A DNA stretch of 64,000 nt from Adiantum capillus-veneris (taxonomy: Eukaryota > Streptophyta > Polypodiopsida > Polypodiales > Pteridaceae), in NCBI GenBank assembly GCA_014529385.2, contig CM043946.1:33622558-33686557 (forward strand), read 5' to 3'. Shown one piece after another: positions 33,954 through 45,470 of the stretch. Below the pieces are notes generated by a model that saw nothing but the letters and a program-made list of their open reading frames with translations, made no database searches and was not told the origin of the DNA. Position 1 is the stretch's first letter, and the number at the start of each line of letters is the position of its first letter. The position numbers and the translations under genes are program-made.

Positions 33954-34363
33954 GCCTCTGGAGCAATATCCAACTCCAAAAGTTCAGTCATACTTACCTC
34001 TTCGTTATGGCCCTCAAGTGAAAATGCCTTGATGCAAGATTACTTTAGCTTGCTACACTATCCTGGGTCCATGCTGGTGCACAAGCTTCCGTTTTCAAAG
34101 CCCTCCCCTTTGCTTGATATGTTGTCCACCTTCTGCAAAGCCTTGCTAGCAGGTTGGTCTTCCTCTTCTCTTGTATCTTTCATGCCCTTTGCATTCCTCT
34201 TACTCTGACGAGGCCTAATCAACACTTTACACCTTCTTACCCTTACTGCCCAATGCTGTCGATTGATCGCTTTGGTGCCTATTTCATTCAAGGTTAAAGA
34301 TGTACTCACATTTGTAACACAATTTTCTTGACTTACCTCCCCCACCTGGGTAGCATCTTTTGA

Positions 34364-35458
34364 TTATTTAACCTCTTGTTCCACTGCTTCAGTTCTTTGA
34401 ATAAACTTCTCGCTTGATCCTTCTTCGATTACCTTCATCTTGACCTCTTCTGAAAGACCAATGATACTTGGTGTGCGGGTACCAATTGATGGTGGGCGTA
34501 GGATGATTGTAAGTGGTGATTGTGGCGGACGTAGAATTTGTGTTGGTGGGGCTGGTGCTCGGGGTGGGGGTGTTCTTTCTCTAGGGGGTGACAATTGGTT
34601 CCTCCTACCTCCTCTATTATAGTTTTGTAGTGGTTTGGGACAGTAGTACATACCGTGACCGTCTTCTCCGCAGTTGTAGCAGTGATACTCTCTGTTTTGT
34701 CGTCGTGCTCTTCCAGGGTCTTGATCTCTTTCTTGACTCCTCCCTTGCTGTATTAAGTGGACAGACAAACTCTGCAGTTGGTCAGTAATATGGGCCAACA
34801 TATCTTGTTGGTCATCTCTTACCCCAAGAGCCAGTGGTGGTGGTGGAATGGTGGTTGTCATAGTTGCCGATTGACGCGATGTTCCTGCTTCTATTGACTC
34901 GGTTTCTTTGGCTTTCATTCGCAGCTTCTTGTACTTAAGGCGAGCAATCTCAACGGCTAACTCGTATGTAGCCGGGAATCTACCTCTCACCTTCTCCTTG
35001 AGAAGCGGCCATAAGCCATGCATGAACCGATCTTTTTTTAGGAAATTGGGTGCAGCTTCTCCCCTTGCCAGTGACTCAACCCACCGTTCCCACAAATCCA
35101 CAAATTTGGACTCATAGGTGGCATATTCTAAAAGACCCTCCTGCTTCAAGTCTCTCAACTTGTCCCACAACTTTTTTGAAGTGGTACCTCCCCCAAAGAG
35201 CCTCTTAAAAGCGGTTTTTAAGGGTTCCTAGTCATCCTTGGTTGCTTGTGGAAGTGCATTGTACCATGATCTAGCTTCTAGCTTCATGAGATGCTTAAAG
35301 ATTCTAACCCGAGATTCATCCGTATCTTTGTTGCTCACTACACATGCTACTTCAAAGTCATCTAGGAAGTCTGTTACCAAATCCTCCCCCTTCTTTCCTT
35401 TAAATGTTGGAAATGCTACACTTGCCATGATTACTGAGAGAGAGCTAGAAAGACACAC
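34364..35458 (-). pseudogene. Gag of the gag-only element, one in-frame TAG
   Basis: One frame covers 35458 to 34364, broken only by a TAG at 35230-35228. The likely start is the ATG of MASVAFPTFKGKKGEDLV at about 35428. It reads DDFEVACVVSNKD and MKLEARSWYNALP before the stop and LWDKLRDLKQEGLLEYATYE after it, the Retrotrans_gag domain. A flexible Pro-rich part follows and then a CX2CX4HX4C zinc knuckle, CYNCGEDGHGMYYC, near 34640-34685. The C-terminal part is Arg/Pro-rich (PPRERTPPPRAPAPP). With one stop in about 365 codons, this copy is either recently lost or partly read through. Gag would package the element's RNA. Confidence 0.85.
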
Positions 35459-36252
35459 TGCTTAGCTTGCAAAAGTTGTTTTCTTCTTTACAAAGAGGCG
35501 TGTATACCCTCTTATACTAGGACATAGATTAAAACTTCAAACGGTACATTGCCTTGTACCAAAGGTAAGACAAATGGTTGATCTGATGCTAGAACCTCCA
35601 AAAACCGCTCGCCACCCGGCATGTTGTCAATGACGTGCTGGTAGTGAGCCTTCAAATCCAGTATTACCTTGATTGAGCGTACACGTGTTGGTTCATGTGA
35701 AGCTTAGAGGTGCTTAGTCACTATCCAAGCTTGTGGGAGAGGGTGGTGTTCTTTCCTAAAACAAACTCAGTAGATCCCTAGTTTCTCTAGTGAGAGTGTG
35801 AGCCAATGAATCCGTTATCTGTGCTGCAGCATCAGGTGCGACTTGAAAACTGATTGTGACAATTACCTCGGTGACTTGAGTTACCCGATTCTCAAAGTAG
35901 AATAGTGTTGATTCTCTATTGTGTAGAGCTCCTTCCATTTTGTTGTTGTGGGTTGGTTGTAGGTTGCGGACATGGTTTCGACCTTCTCCTTCTTCTTCTT
36001 GGCACTTGGCCTATGTATATCCACTGGGTTTGGCGTGTTGGTTGACTCTCCCACTACAAATCAATTACCGTTACACCTGGCACTCGAGCTTCGATGGAGA
36101 TGCGGAGTTCGTCTAGTTGTGCTTGGAGCTCTTCTTCTTCTGTCCTCCAATTAGCAAATCCTGCTAGCCATTCATCCATTCACAATAGTTTAGGGGTTTC
36201 AGTCTTGTAAACTGAAGGGTTTCATGAAAAGTTCCTTAGTGGGGGGACCAAA

Positions 36253-36462
36253 TGAAGGGAGCAAAGCGAACCCCGAACCCCGACGGCCTCTAAAACACCG
36301 GGGACCGAATGGCGCACCTCGAGCCTATCATGGTAAAGCAAACAGGGGGCACCACCTAGCTTCAGCGGCTAGGACACAAACAACACACCACCATAACAAA
36401 GTTTTTATCCAAGAGAGATGGATGCTTGGGAGTAATGATGAAGAGGAAGGGAAATGAGATCA

Positions 36463-36511
<49 letters not shown>

Positions 36512-37823
36512 GGGAGGGGGTATTGCGGCTTAGTACTTAGGCACCACAGAAGGATGGCGAATCCGCACACCCTTCACACATACACAAGCTCACTCCAAAC
36601 ACAAGACTAGGTGGCGATTCCGCACACCTCACATGGGCAAAACATTGCAGGAAAACATACTCACAAAACCTCAAGCTTTATTTAGAGAATAAGGCAATGA
36701 AATGGGGAGCATAGGGTAGGGGAATGAGAAGGGAGAGAGAGTGGTAGAGCACATGGCGGATAGGTGGGAGTTGATGGAGAAGACTCGCACGAGGGTTATG
36801 GCCATCATCCTTCATTTAGTTGCCCTTCATCTTCCATAGCCCAAGGGTGTAGAGGTCATGCTCAAAACGAGCATGGTGATTGCGGTGATGGTGATGGTGT
36901 GGGTGTGTGTGAGTGCACTAGGCACACACAATGCATAGTGTATTCTTTGGTGATGTTGTGTGTGTGTTTAGTGTGATGGTGACCCCTCTTTATATAGGGG
37001 AGGAGGGGGGAGAAATTCTAGAATTTAGAAATGAAGAAATCATTATCGACATAGGCCATGTGACTGTGGGCCCCACTTGTCTAGCTGTCTGTATATGTGC
37101 CAGAACAGCAGTCTCATGAGAGAGAGAGACTAAGAGAGAGAGATGGGTTGATGAAAATAGTGAGGGGTGACATGGAGAATAAAGTAATTACAAGAGGGGA
37201 GTGTGTTCAGTGGTGAATCTGTGTGCAGATATGTGTGAACACAAGAAAAATCAGGTAACCACCGGGTGGGGATGGGTCTGTGGGCACCTTTTTCAGTGAA
37301 ACTGAGTGTGTGTGAGTGTGGGGGAGGTTATTTAGCTACAAGACAAGAGACATGGCGCCCTTTAGAGAGAGAGGGGGGTATTTGGGTCATGGGATATGAT
37401 AGAAAAGAGAGAAAGGGGGGGTGGGGTATACTATTTTGGAAGATAGCATAAGTTGCATGTGAGTTAGGGTGCATTATTGGTGAGTTAGAATGCATTATTG
37501 GTGAGAGGTGGGGTAGCTTGAGGGGAGAGAGAAAGGAGAAAGGACAAGGGGAAGAGAGAGGGGGTTGACCTTTTGAGTGGAGGAGAGGAAAAGGGACACA
37601 CGATGGGGCAACAATGAAGAAAAAGGAGGCAAGGTGGGGATGGGCTGCCCCGCAGGCATGAGGTGGCCTATTTTACCTTTCTCATATATTTACATAATCA
37701 TACTTTATTTTTTTCTTACTTTTTCCAATGCCTTTTATCACTCCCTCCCTAAGAGGGGGTTTTCATGGGGTGGGGACGAGAGAAGAGGGGTATGGGAGCT
37801 TGGCTTGTGAAAAGCCCCCATCA
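36253..37823 (-). repeat. 5' LTR of the gag-only element
   Basis: It matches 31351-32915 with few changes: short indels, a (GA)n run of about 44 bp at 36465-36508, and scattered transitions. The few differences indicate a recent insertion compared with the chromovirus LTR pair. Confidence 0.92.
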
Positions 37824-38348
37824 GTGCTTGCATGTGTCTAGGACATGTAGAATAGCTAAAAGATATTTCTCATAAATGCCCAAGACTTGTCCATCAGTAT
37901 TGAGTGGTTGGCTTTCATATGCTATGGCATGCCCTTCTTGAAGCAAAACTACTCGAAGGCAATCACCGCAAGCATCACATTGGACCTCAAACGGTTTTGA
38001 GAGATCCGGAAGCATGAGGACTGGTTGGGAGGTAAGCTTCTCCTTGAGCTTATCAAAAGCATTTTTCTCTTTAACAGTCCATATATACTTAAGGTTCTTC
38101 TTAGTTAAGTCATGTAGTGGTCCTGCTATTTGAGAGAACTTTGCTATGAAACGTCTATAGTATGCACACATACCAATAAAGCTTCTTAGCTCATGTAGAT
38201 TCTTTGGGTTAGGCCATGCTTTTATTACCTCTAACTTTGATGGATCCATACAGATACCAACTTGAGAGATAATATGACCTAGGGATTGAATCTCTTGAAG
38301 GAAAAATTTGCTTTTCTTTTGGTTGAGGAAAACCTTATTCTCCCTCAA
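37824..38348 (-). pseudogene. RT end, connection and first half of RNase H of the chromovirus
   Basis: The 175-codon frame reads NQKKSKFFLQEIQSLGHIIS, KAWPNPKNLHELRSFIGMCA, YYRRFIAKFSQIAGPLHDLT and FEVQCDACGDCLRVVLLQEG. These are RT box 7, the connection domain and the RNase H start, with catalytic D in CDACG. It ends ILHVLDTCKH exactly at the left border of the gag-only element and continues at 31350. Confidence 0.88.
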
Positions 38349-38823
38349 TGCTTAAAAAACCACTTGGAGATGCTGCTTATGTTCCTCCAAAGACTTAGAG
38401 TAGATGATGATATCGCAAAGAACACTTCTGTGAATTTGCGGTATGGTCTAAAAATTTTCTCCATTAGACGATTGAATGTAGCTAGTGCATTAGTCAAACC
38501 AAAAGGCATGACTAGATATTCATAATGACGAAACATTGTGCGAACACGGTCTTTAAGATATCTTCATCCACTATCCTTATTTGATGATAGCCACTCTTAA
38601 GGTCAATCCTACTGAAGTAGGTAGAGCCTTGTAGATTATCAAACAGATCTTCTATCCGAGGCACGAGAAATCTGTTTTTGATAGTGATATGGTTTAATGC
38701 TCGATAGTCCACACACATGCGGTATGTACCATCTTTCTTTTGCACTAAAAGGACTGGAGAACAAAAGGGAGAGGAACTAGGCCTCACCATCCCTTTGTCT
38801 ACCAGTTCCTCAACTTGCCTCAT
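38345..38823 (-). pseudogene. Reverse transcriptase of the chromovirus, frame-shifted at the active site
   Basis: Frames 38823-38512 and 38536-38345 read [56 protein letters not shown], then [20 protein letters not shown]. These are RT boxes 1-5. The next box should be a YxDD-type sequence, but here the frame changes inside it and the best reading is CDIIIYSK, so one catalytic aspartate and the frame are lost. The overlap of the two frames near 38512-38536 marks another small indel. Confidence 0.88.
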
Positions 38824-39014
38824 GATCTCCTCTTATTGAGCTTGTGAGACTTGATAAGGAGGCTTGTTAGGCGGTGAGATTCCATGAAGGAGATCAATGT
38901 GATGGTCATCATCCCCTCATTTTGGAGGTAAGTCCATAGGGATATCATCGATGAACACATCTTGGAATCCTTTTAGAAAATTAAACAAGTCTAAATCTTC
39001 TTGATTCCCACCAT

Positions 39015-39464
39015 TCACTTTTGATGAGCATTAGAATCTTTTGGAGACTCTTTGACAAAAATCATATACGCAGAAACTGAGCTCTTCATTGATTTATCAA
39101 AAGCAGGATAATTTACAAGTGGAATAGTGCGACCACACTCACTAGCATCTATATACATATTCTTTCCCCTGTAAGTGAAGTAAATTATCCTTTCAGGGAA
39201 CTTCATATTGGCATCCATGTGATCAAACCATGGTGCCCCTAGGATAACATCCTCATGTTGGAGAGGAGAGGGTAAGAAGTCTTCTTTGTCGACATAGCTT
39301 TGGACATGAAGCCTCAACTTCCCAATCAAGGGAGTAACAGAGGCTTGCTGTCCCTTGAAAGCTGCATCATCCGTTACCATATCTCCCATCTCAAAAGCTT
39401 GAATGCCCAACTTGGTGGCCAACTCCGTTGATATGAAGTTGTGAGTAGAGCCAGGGTCAAACAA
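39015..39464 (-). CDS. Aspartic protease of the chromovirus
   Basis: The frame starts MFDPGSTHNFISTELATKLG. The DPGSTHNFIS box is the catalytic D-[ST/P]-G motif of plant chromovirus proteases. VILGAPWFDHMDANMKFPER (about residues 72-91) is the second conserved box. It is open for 149 codons and, in the intact element, would be part of the gag-pol reading frame rather than a separate gene. Confidence 0.83.
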   Translation of the reverse strand: MFDPGSTHNFISTELATKLGIQAFEMGDMVTDDAAFKGQQASVTPLIGKLRLHVQSYVDKEDFLPSPLQHEDVILGAPWFDHMDANMKFPERIIYFTYRGKNMYIDASECGRTIPLVNYPAFDKSMKSSVSAYMIFVKESPKDSNAHQK

Positions 39465-39484
39465 GATGAATGCATCATGCTCTC

Positions 39485-40951
39485 TTACCTTTCCCCAAGC
39501 ATAGGAGAGTGATGAGCCTTTGCAATGAGAATCCTCTTTTGGAGCTTCGATGGTGGAAGTCCTAGGAATCTCATTGCGAGTATTCTTCTGGCGGCAAGAA
39601 CGATAGCCGTGTCCTTGCTGCCCACACTTGAAACTCTTATGGTCCTTGCGAAAAGCTTCAAGCTCTTCATGAGAGAGTTTGTTTTTACCTTTGTAAACTC
39701 CTTCTCCTTGGACCGATTGTTGTTGTTGTTGGAAGTGCCTTGGGAATAATTTTGAGCGTTGGTCTTCCCCTTTGCATCATTTTTGCCTTTGTTGTCCATG
39801 GGTTTGACATTACGTCCAGCCCCTTGATGGAAATTGATATGTGAAGTAACCATGGTGTGATGGATTACTTCCCTAATAGTACCAGGCCATTGAGAATTGA
39901 TGTATTCGGCCATCTCTTCAGGTAATCCCACACAAAATTGCTACCTTTGCTCGGCAAAGTCTATCTTTTGAAAGACAGTAGCCTTTAGATGTAAATCCCA
40001 AAACTTGTCTACATATTTGTGGATAGACTCATGGGAGAGAAGCTTCAAGATGCGCCATTCAGTAAGCACTTTGTCCTTTGCATCACTTGCAAGGAATTGC
40101 TTGATGATGGAAACTCCTAGAGTTTTTCATGTCTTTGGGGCTTCGCCAGTGCCACGAAGGTTGGCCCACCATTGACGAGCTAATTTTTGAAAGTGCATAG
40201 CTACATGGCATAGCTTGGAAGACTCTGTAAAGCCCTCATCTCCAAAGGCCACATCAAATTGCTGGATGAAGGCCAACACTTTTTTGGTAGCACCAAAGGT
40301 GCCATCATAAGTGAGAAAAGAGATACTCTTTCCTCCGTCCTTGAACTTCTTTAACTTTTGGGACCTTCTCCATGCAGGGAATGATTTGCGATGTCCTCCA
40401 CTCTTGTATTAGCTAGGAGAATATCCATAGCTTTCATTGGAAGATGAGGAAGGTGAAGATGAAGGAGAAGAGGGTGACCTCTTCCTAGCCTTTTCTTCCT
40501 TTGTTTCCTCTCTTCTCTTGCGGAATGACGAGGAGAAGGACTATGTGTTGATCTTTTCCTCTTCGAAGGATCGTCGGGACCGCTGTCTTCATGGAGCCAC
40601 ATCTTCAGAGGAACTTAAATTCTCATTGCTTTCTTTCTCTTTGGATTCCTCCTCTCGTATGAGAGAGAGTCTTCTTTTGGGGGTCTCTTCAAGAGGCCTC
40701 CTAGGCTCTCTCTCCTCTTGGAGAGGAAGTGAAATTCCATAAGCACGAAGTTGTTCAGTAACTTCGGCTTGCAAAGTAGGGTCTCCCATAGATTGTTGCA
40801 ACCTAGTGACTAGATAATTCACAAACATGGGAGCATCATCATTAGCACCTTCATGTGCAAAATCAAAGCTATCAATGTTCATTCTACTCTCTTGATTATT
40901 GTCAGCCATGTTAACAAAATTTATGTATGTACTTAGTGTATGATTTGGCAA
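39485..40951 (-). pseudogene. Gag of the chromovirus, broken
   Basis: The likely start is MADNNQESRMNIDSFDF near 40909. It continues VNYLVTRLQQSMGDPTLQAE and an acidic/basic linker. Frame changes follow, then the gag domain in the 40330-39940 stretch (HFQKLARQWWANLRGTGEAP, ILKLLSHESIHKYVDKFWDL), then 39931-39485 starting VGLPEEMAEYINSQWPGTIR. A zinc-knuckle remnant FKCGQQGHGYRSC lies near 39590-39640 with the first Cys replaced by Ser. Stops and frame changes make at least three breaks. Confidence 0.82.
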
Positions 40952-41310
40952 TTCAAAACCTTAGTTACCACTCCTCTTAGCCTTTGAAAATAAGCTCTTA
41001 AGTATCTACACCCATGGATCAAAGTGGTTAATTATAGAGAGTAGAGGAGTAGGTCTAACATAGCAGAGTTGCCGAGGGCTAGCTCCTTTCGGACTTCTTA
41101 TGGCTCAATTATTGTAAAGCCGTAGGCAAGTCTAAAAAAACTCCATTATTAAGTCCAAAGCTCCCGAGGTGTGCACCATACCCCACATAGTGGCCTCAAC
41201 AAAACCAATAATAGATCCCAGTTCCGCTTACCCTAATATAATTAACAACATCAACCATTTATAGGCTACGTAAGGACCTCTCTTCTTAAGCAAGAGAAGA
41301 GAAACCAAAT

Positions 41311-41322
41311 GCTCTGATACCA
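41311..41322 (-). promoter_or_regulatory. Primer-binding site, initiator-Met tRNA, exact match
   Basis: The minus strand reads TGGTATCAGAGC one base after the 5' LTR ends, identical in all 12 bases to the standard plant initiator-Met primer site. It shows where minus-strand cDNA synthesis would start. Confidence 0.92.
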
Positions 41323-41323
41323 A

Positions 41324-42065
41324 TGTAATGGAATTAGTCTTTTAACTTGAGTTGGAGTGGAAAGTAAATAAAATATTGAGCGTTTCCTTGAGCATTCTTT
41401 TGTGTTTAGATGTATAGTGAGAAAGAAAGTGCTTGGATGGAGAGAGCAACACTAACACATTACTTCATTAACATGGCATGAACAATACTTGTAAAAGAGA
41501 GTGAGAGTTTAGAGAAATTGACACCAATAGAGGACCGGATTAGTTGGAGCCGGTCCGCCCTCCAATAGGCATTTGTATTATAGATTCTTCCATGACGGAA
41601 GACTTGTTTACAATACAACTGTTTGTGTTCCTTGAGACCTTATTGATGAGATGAAGATTGTAAGCTTCACTCACCAAGCTTTAGCATGGTAACAACAATA
41701 AACATGATTAGCATGAACTTGGAAAATGCCCAGCCTCAATCCCAAGACCTCAAACACCAGGAAAGGTGAGGAGACCTGGCAGGGAGTGAGGAAGAAGAGA
41801 GAAGTAGAATTAGCTCTACGAGAAAGCAATAACCCCTTGCACATAGTCACTCACAGCTCTTGTAGCATAGCTTAGCATAGTGTTAATGGAGATTAGAGAG
41901 ATTGATAATCAAGCATAAGCATTCTCTTGTGTGGATTTGCATCCATAGCCAAGAGCTTGTGGAGGTAGGCACTCAACTTCTCAAGCTTGGAGAAGGATAT
42001 GGAATCGTTGCTTCACAAGAGTGTGTGAAGGGAAGAATGAGGGAGAGAAAGCTCGTGGGATGCTC

Positions 42066-42130
<65 letters not shown>

Positions 42131-42818
42131 AGGTCGACCCCCTTCCCTAGGCTTTCCTTGAAGCTTATTGGTCCATGTAGCCCTCCAGCCAATGAGAGCT
42201 TGGCTCCCTTTGGGGATATGTGTGTAGTCTCTTGACAAGTTTCCTTCTTTCTCCTTGTGAGGTTAAGCTAGCATCCCCCTTTGTTAAGCACAACCCTTGC
42301 TTAAGCAAGCTGCCCCCTTGCTTGCTTGAGCAATGTGCCTCTACACTTGACATGTGGCCCCTTTCCTTTCATGAGATTACGGACATTGGTGAGGTGCTCA
42401 CATACTATCCACCTCCCTCCTTTGTAGGGCTCGCCCCCTCATTAGTAGCAAGTACTTTGAACTTGGTAAGCAGGTAGGCCCCCTGCTTAAGCACAGCTGT
42501 AGCTTAAGCAAGCTGCCCCCTTGCCTACTTGGACCTTAGTGACTAAAGAGTAAAAATTAAAGGCTATGTCTTAAGGCTTTTAACACTTACCTTTGGAGGC
42601 TTTAATGAAGACAACCCTAAGGTCTTTTTCTCCATTGGTTAACCTTGCTTTTTGATAGACCTTTTCTCATTTGGACCCCTTTATCATTGGCCCGTGCTGA
42701 AATAGATCTATAAGCACATCTATATCTTAACCCTTGTTCCCGTCTATTCTCCCACATTAAGTGATCAGTTTAATATGAGAAAATTATTTGGGTTGGTTAG
42801 ATATTAGATTTTATGACA
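41324..42818 (-). repeat. 5' LTR of the chromovirus
   Basis: About 1,495 bp. It matches the 3' LTR but with a (GA)n tract of about 60 bp (42070-42128) in place of about 20 bp. Differences elsewhere are scattered substitutions and short indels. Confidence 0.92.
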
Positions 42819-42823
42819 ATCAA

Positions 42824-44960
42824 GGTGCTAGTTTCTGGCATAGATATGTAGATCTTGAAGTGCTGAAGGAGCAGGTCCAGACAACAGGCTTGTCAAAACA
42901 GAGCCGCGATGTGCAAGATACAAGGCTTTGAAGTTGGTAGTGATTGCACATTTGAGACGCACATGCCAAATGATGCCAGGTAGCATGAGCTAGTTTTGAG
43001 CTATGGATGTGTAATGCTTGATTTATGGAGCTTGTTGGTCTTTTTAGATAAAAAATCCGAGCCTCGAATGTCAAGTTATTAGTAGGTGAAGTTTTGCTGG
43101 GGGGACCGGGTTTGTGTCGGGTTGGTCGCCTTGGTAGATGTGCCATTTGATGATTTTTGAGCGTCACCAAGGATTGTATTCACCCTATGCAATGTATGGA
43201 GTAGACAAAAAGTGATAGTGCATCAAATGGGGTCTAGTTGGGCAAGTTATAGCAGTTGGTGGTGGTCAACTCGGAGAAATTTGGTGTTGTTTGCCATTTT
43301 TGTCGCATCGACTGACATGCCAAGCAGGGTCGGAATGTGATAAAGCTTGCATGGGCTAAAGTTAAAAACCAAGGCTTTTGTGGGGATTTCATAGTTCGGG
43401 AGTTGGATCACCGCCCGAGCCATAAATGGAAGGGGATTGAAACTGCAAGGAAAGTTTTTTCAGGTGGTGATTTTTTTGGAAAGCTTGTAGGGCCATTGGA
43501 GGGGGGATCCCCATGAGATTGCCACGTGGTGTTGGGCATGATCCCACATGGGAAACGGAGACTGGATTTTCATGATATATATACTGGGTGTTACCCCCCA
43601 CTTAATCAACGAGGTGAGGAGCTCTAGCTCCCCAAGCAATGGCGTTTCTTGGTTGGCACTATGTTAGCAGCACTCATGGTGTGTGCGCATTGCGGGGGGA
43701 AACCCTGGGAGGTTTTGGCAATGCAATGGTGCTCGTAGGCGGTTGAGGTGGTGCCGTTGGTGTGCAGGGAATGATGACATGGTAGGCCCACATGGCCGGG
43801 TTCACACACCCAATGGGCAACCATTTTTTGAAGGCCAAAGTGGGAGCACCGACGGCGCCGTCGGTGCCCTAGCTAAGGGTAAATTTATGTGGATTGGTGT
43901 GCAAGCAAGTGTGCCAAAGGGGGCGGCCTTTCACACGCCATGTAGGGCTAATGATAGAGGGGGTCGATAGAAATTAAAAAGGGGCCCATGGACATTCTCA
44001 AGAGGGCCCAATTTTTTGCAGCGCCGGGGATCTCTTTGCTAGTGTGCCAAAGGGGGTGGCCTTTCACATGCCATGTAGGGGTAATAATAGAAGGGGTCGA
44101 TAGAAATAGAAAAGGTCCCATGCACACGTGCAAGAGGGCCCAGTTTTTTGCAGCGTCGGGGAGCCGGGGAAGAAGAGGGGCTTCCTCATCTTGGGTAAGC
44201 GGAGGGCTTCTCGAGGAAGGAGTTTGGCCACAAGGGGAACTCGGAGGGACCTAGGTGGAGCTCTCAAGGCAGGAAGGAGGAAAGTTTATCTTGGGGAAGA
44301 AGACACAGGCCGAGAAAGAGCTCAATGAGAAGCTTTGACAGGGTCTTTCAAGAGCTTTTGCTGCAGGATTTGGAGCCAACAAGGGCGCCATCAGGGAGTT
44401 TTTGCTGCCGCTCTTAACGAGGAGAGTCGCACAAGTGGTGAATCCGAAGTTGCCAATTTTCTTGATGCTCGAGGTTGCCATGCCAAGCTGGTTGTAGTCA
44501 AGTTTTTATGGTGTTTGTAGAGAGGTTTTTAACAGTAATTGAAGCAAACCATGTCGGTTCTTGGTGCCGTTTCTTCCCTTTTCCTCCCCTCTTCTCTTTT
44601 CTCTATTCCCACTGTATGGTGCCGATGATTGAGATGTGTGTGCCTCCCCGGGCCTCCGTGTGTGTGCGAGAGAGAAAGAGAGAGCAGATTGTGCTATGGC
44701 ACGGTCATAAATGGGCAGAATCAGGTGTGAATTTCTATCGATCGTGTGAGTTTTGAAGGTGAACACTAGTGGATTGGGGTACAGTGATTATCTTGGGCTA
44801 TAGAGAGGCAGACTGCTAGGGTTTTGGGTGCGTTCCACTATTCCCCTATCCAATGTGTATTGTTCCTTTAACCCTCTGTAGAAATCTTGGGCCTTGTGTT
44901 CTCACACCAACATGGAACTGCCCTTGTGTTGCTACAAAATCTTCTTTCCCCTATCTGATT
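42824..44960. other. Non-coding region after the chromovirus, with promoter-like site and tandem duplication
   Basis: This is plus-strand gypsy-element sequence between pol and the later ORF. CATGATATATATACTGGGTG near 43572-43590 resembles a TATA box. A ~136-bp unit is duplicated head to tail, starting near 43909 and 44045 (landmarks GTGCCAAAGGGGG, GGTCGATAGAAAT, GGGCCCA, TTTTTTGCAGCG). GC content is higher than around it. Short open frames overlap on both strands and none looks like a known protein. Confidence 0.55.
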
Positions 44961-45470
44961 TACGCGACCTTCCCTACCCCCTCTCACCCTAGTCCCCCTC
45001 GCGCCTCACTACTGTCTCTTGCCCATACCCTCAACTCTCACCCCTATCTAAACTCCTCCCCCCTCTCTACCCTCTCTTGACACTATCCAATCCCCCTCGC
45101 CCCTCCATACCCCCTCTCACCCCTATCTAACCCACTCGCCCCTATCTGCTTGCCCATGCTTTTCTCAACCCTACCCACCCCCTCTGACCCCTATATAACT
45201 CACTCGCCCCTACCTACTTTCTCAACTTTACCCGCACCCTTGCACCTCTCTCTACCTGATCCGCCTCTCACCCCTCTCTACTTTTGCCCCTACCTACTTT
45301 ATCAACCCTACTCCCCACTCGCCCTACCCTCTCTCACCCCTACCTTCTTGAGAAACCCTAGCCCCTCTCACCCATATCTACCCCAGTAGCCCCTCTCTGC
45401 CCTCACTCTCCCTTACCTGCTTTCTAAAACCTACCCACCCCTGCTCGCCCCTCTCTACCGGTGATGTTGA
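44960..45470. repeat. ~500-bp pyrimidine-rich degenerate minisatellite
   Basis: The plus strand is almost all C and T, built from variants of CCCTCTCACCCCTATCTA with TAACC and CTACC spacers. Unit length and order vary. Proline/leucine-rich frames through it are compositional artefacts. Confidence 0.85.

Larger units (their letters stand above)
31351..37823 (-). mobile_element. Gag-only LTR retrotransposon (TR-GAG-type) with a second membrane-segment ORF
   Basis: LTRs at 31351-32915 and 36253-37823 (about 1,570 bp each, very similar) begin TG and end CA. GTGC lies outside both ends (31347-31350 and 37824-37827; AGTGC if the adjoining A is counted). On the minus strand a polypurine tract AAAAGGGGAGGG (about 32919-32932) precedes the 3' LTR. 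The interior codes for a nearly intact gag (35458-34364) and a second ORF (33953-32957), with no protease, RT, RNase H or integrase. LTR elements carrying only gag are known in plants as TR-GAG elements; the added ORF is not something I recognise. It sits in the chromovirus RNase H gene and is the younger of the two. Confidence 0.88.
26536..42818 (-). mobile_element. Chromodomain Ty3/gypsy element (chromovirus) with two nested insertions
   Basis: LTRs at 26536-29303 (3', enlarged by a 1.3-kb insertion) and 41324-42818 (5') begin TGTAATGGAAT and end TTTTATGACA on the plus strand. ATCAA flanks both sides (26531-26535 and 42819-42823). The primer site beside the right LTR is a perfect initiator-Met match, so the element reads on the minus strand: gag (40951-39485), protease (39464-39015), RT (38823-37821), RNase H (split, resuming at 31350), integrase (30880-30290) and chromodomain end (30283-29663). 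Removing the 6.5-kb and 1.3-kb insertions leaves about 8.5 kb, a usual chromovirus length. Small indels in RT and integrase make it inactive. A purine run AAGAGAGAGGTAA precedes the 3' LTR. Confidence 0.92.

Noticed and set aside
44853-45389. Proline/leucine-rich frames of about 75 codons
   Set aside because: They follow the pyrimidine-rich minisatellite; composition explains them.
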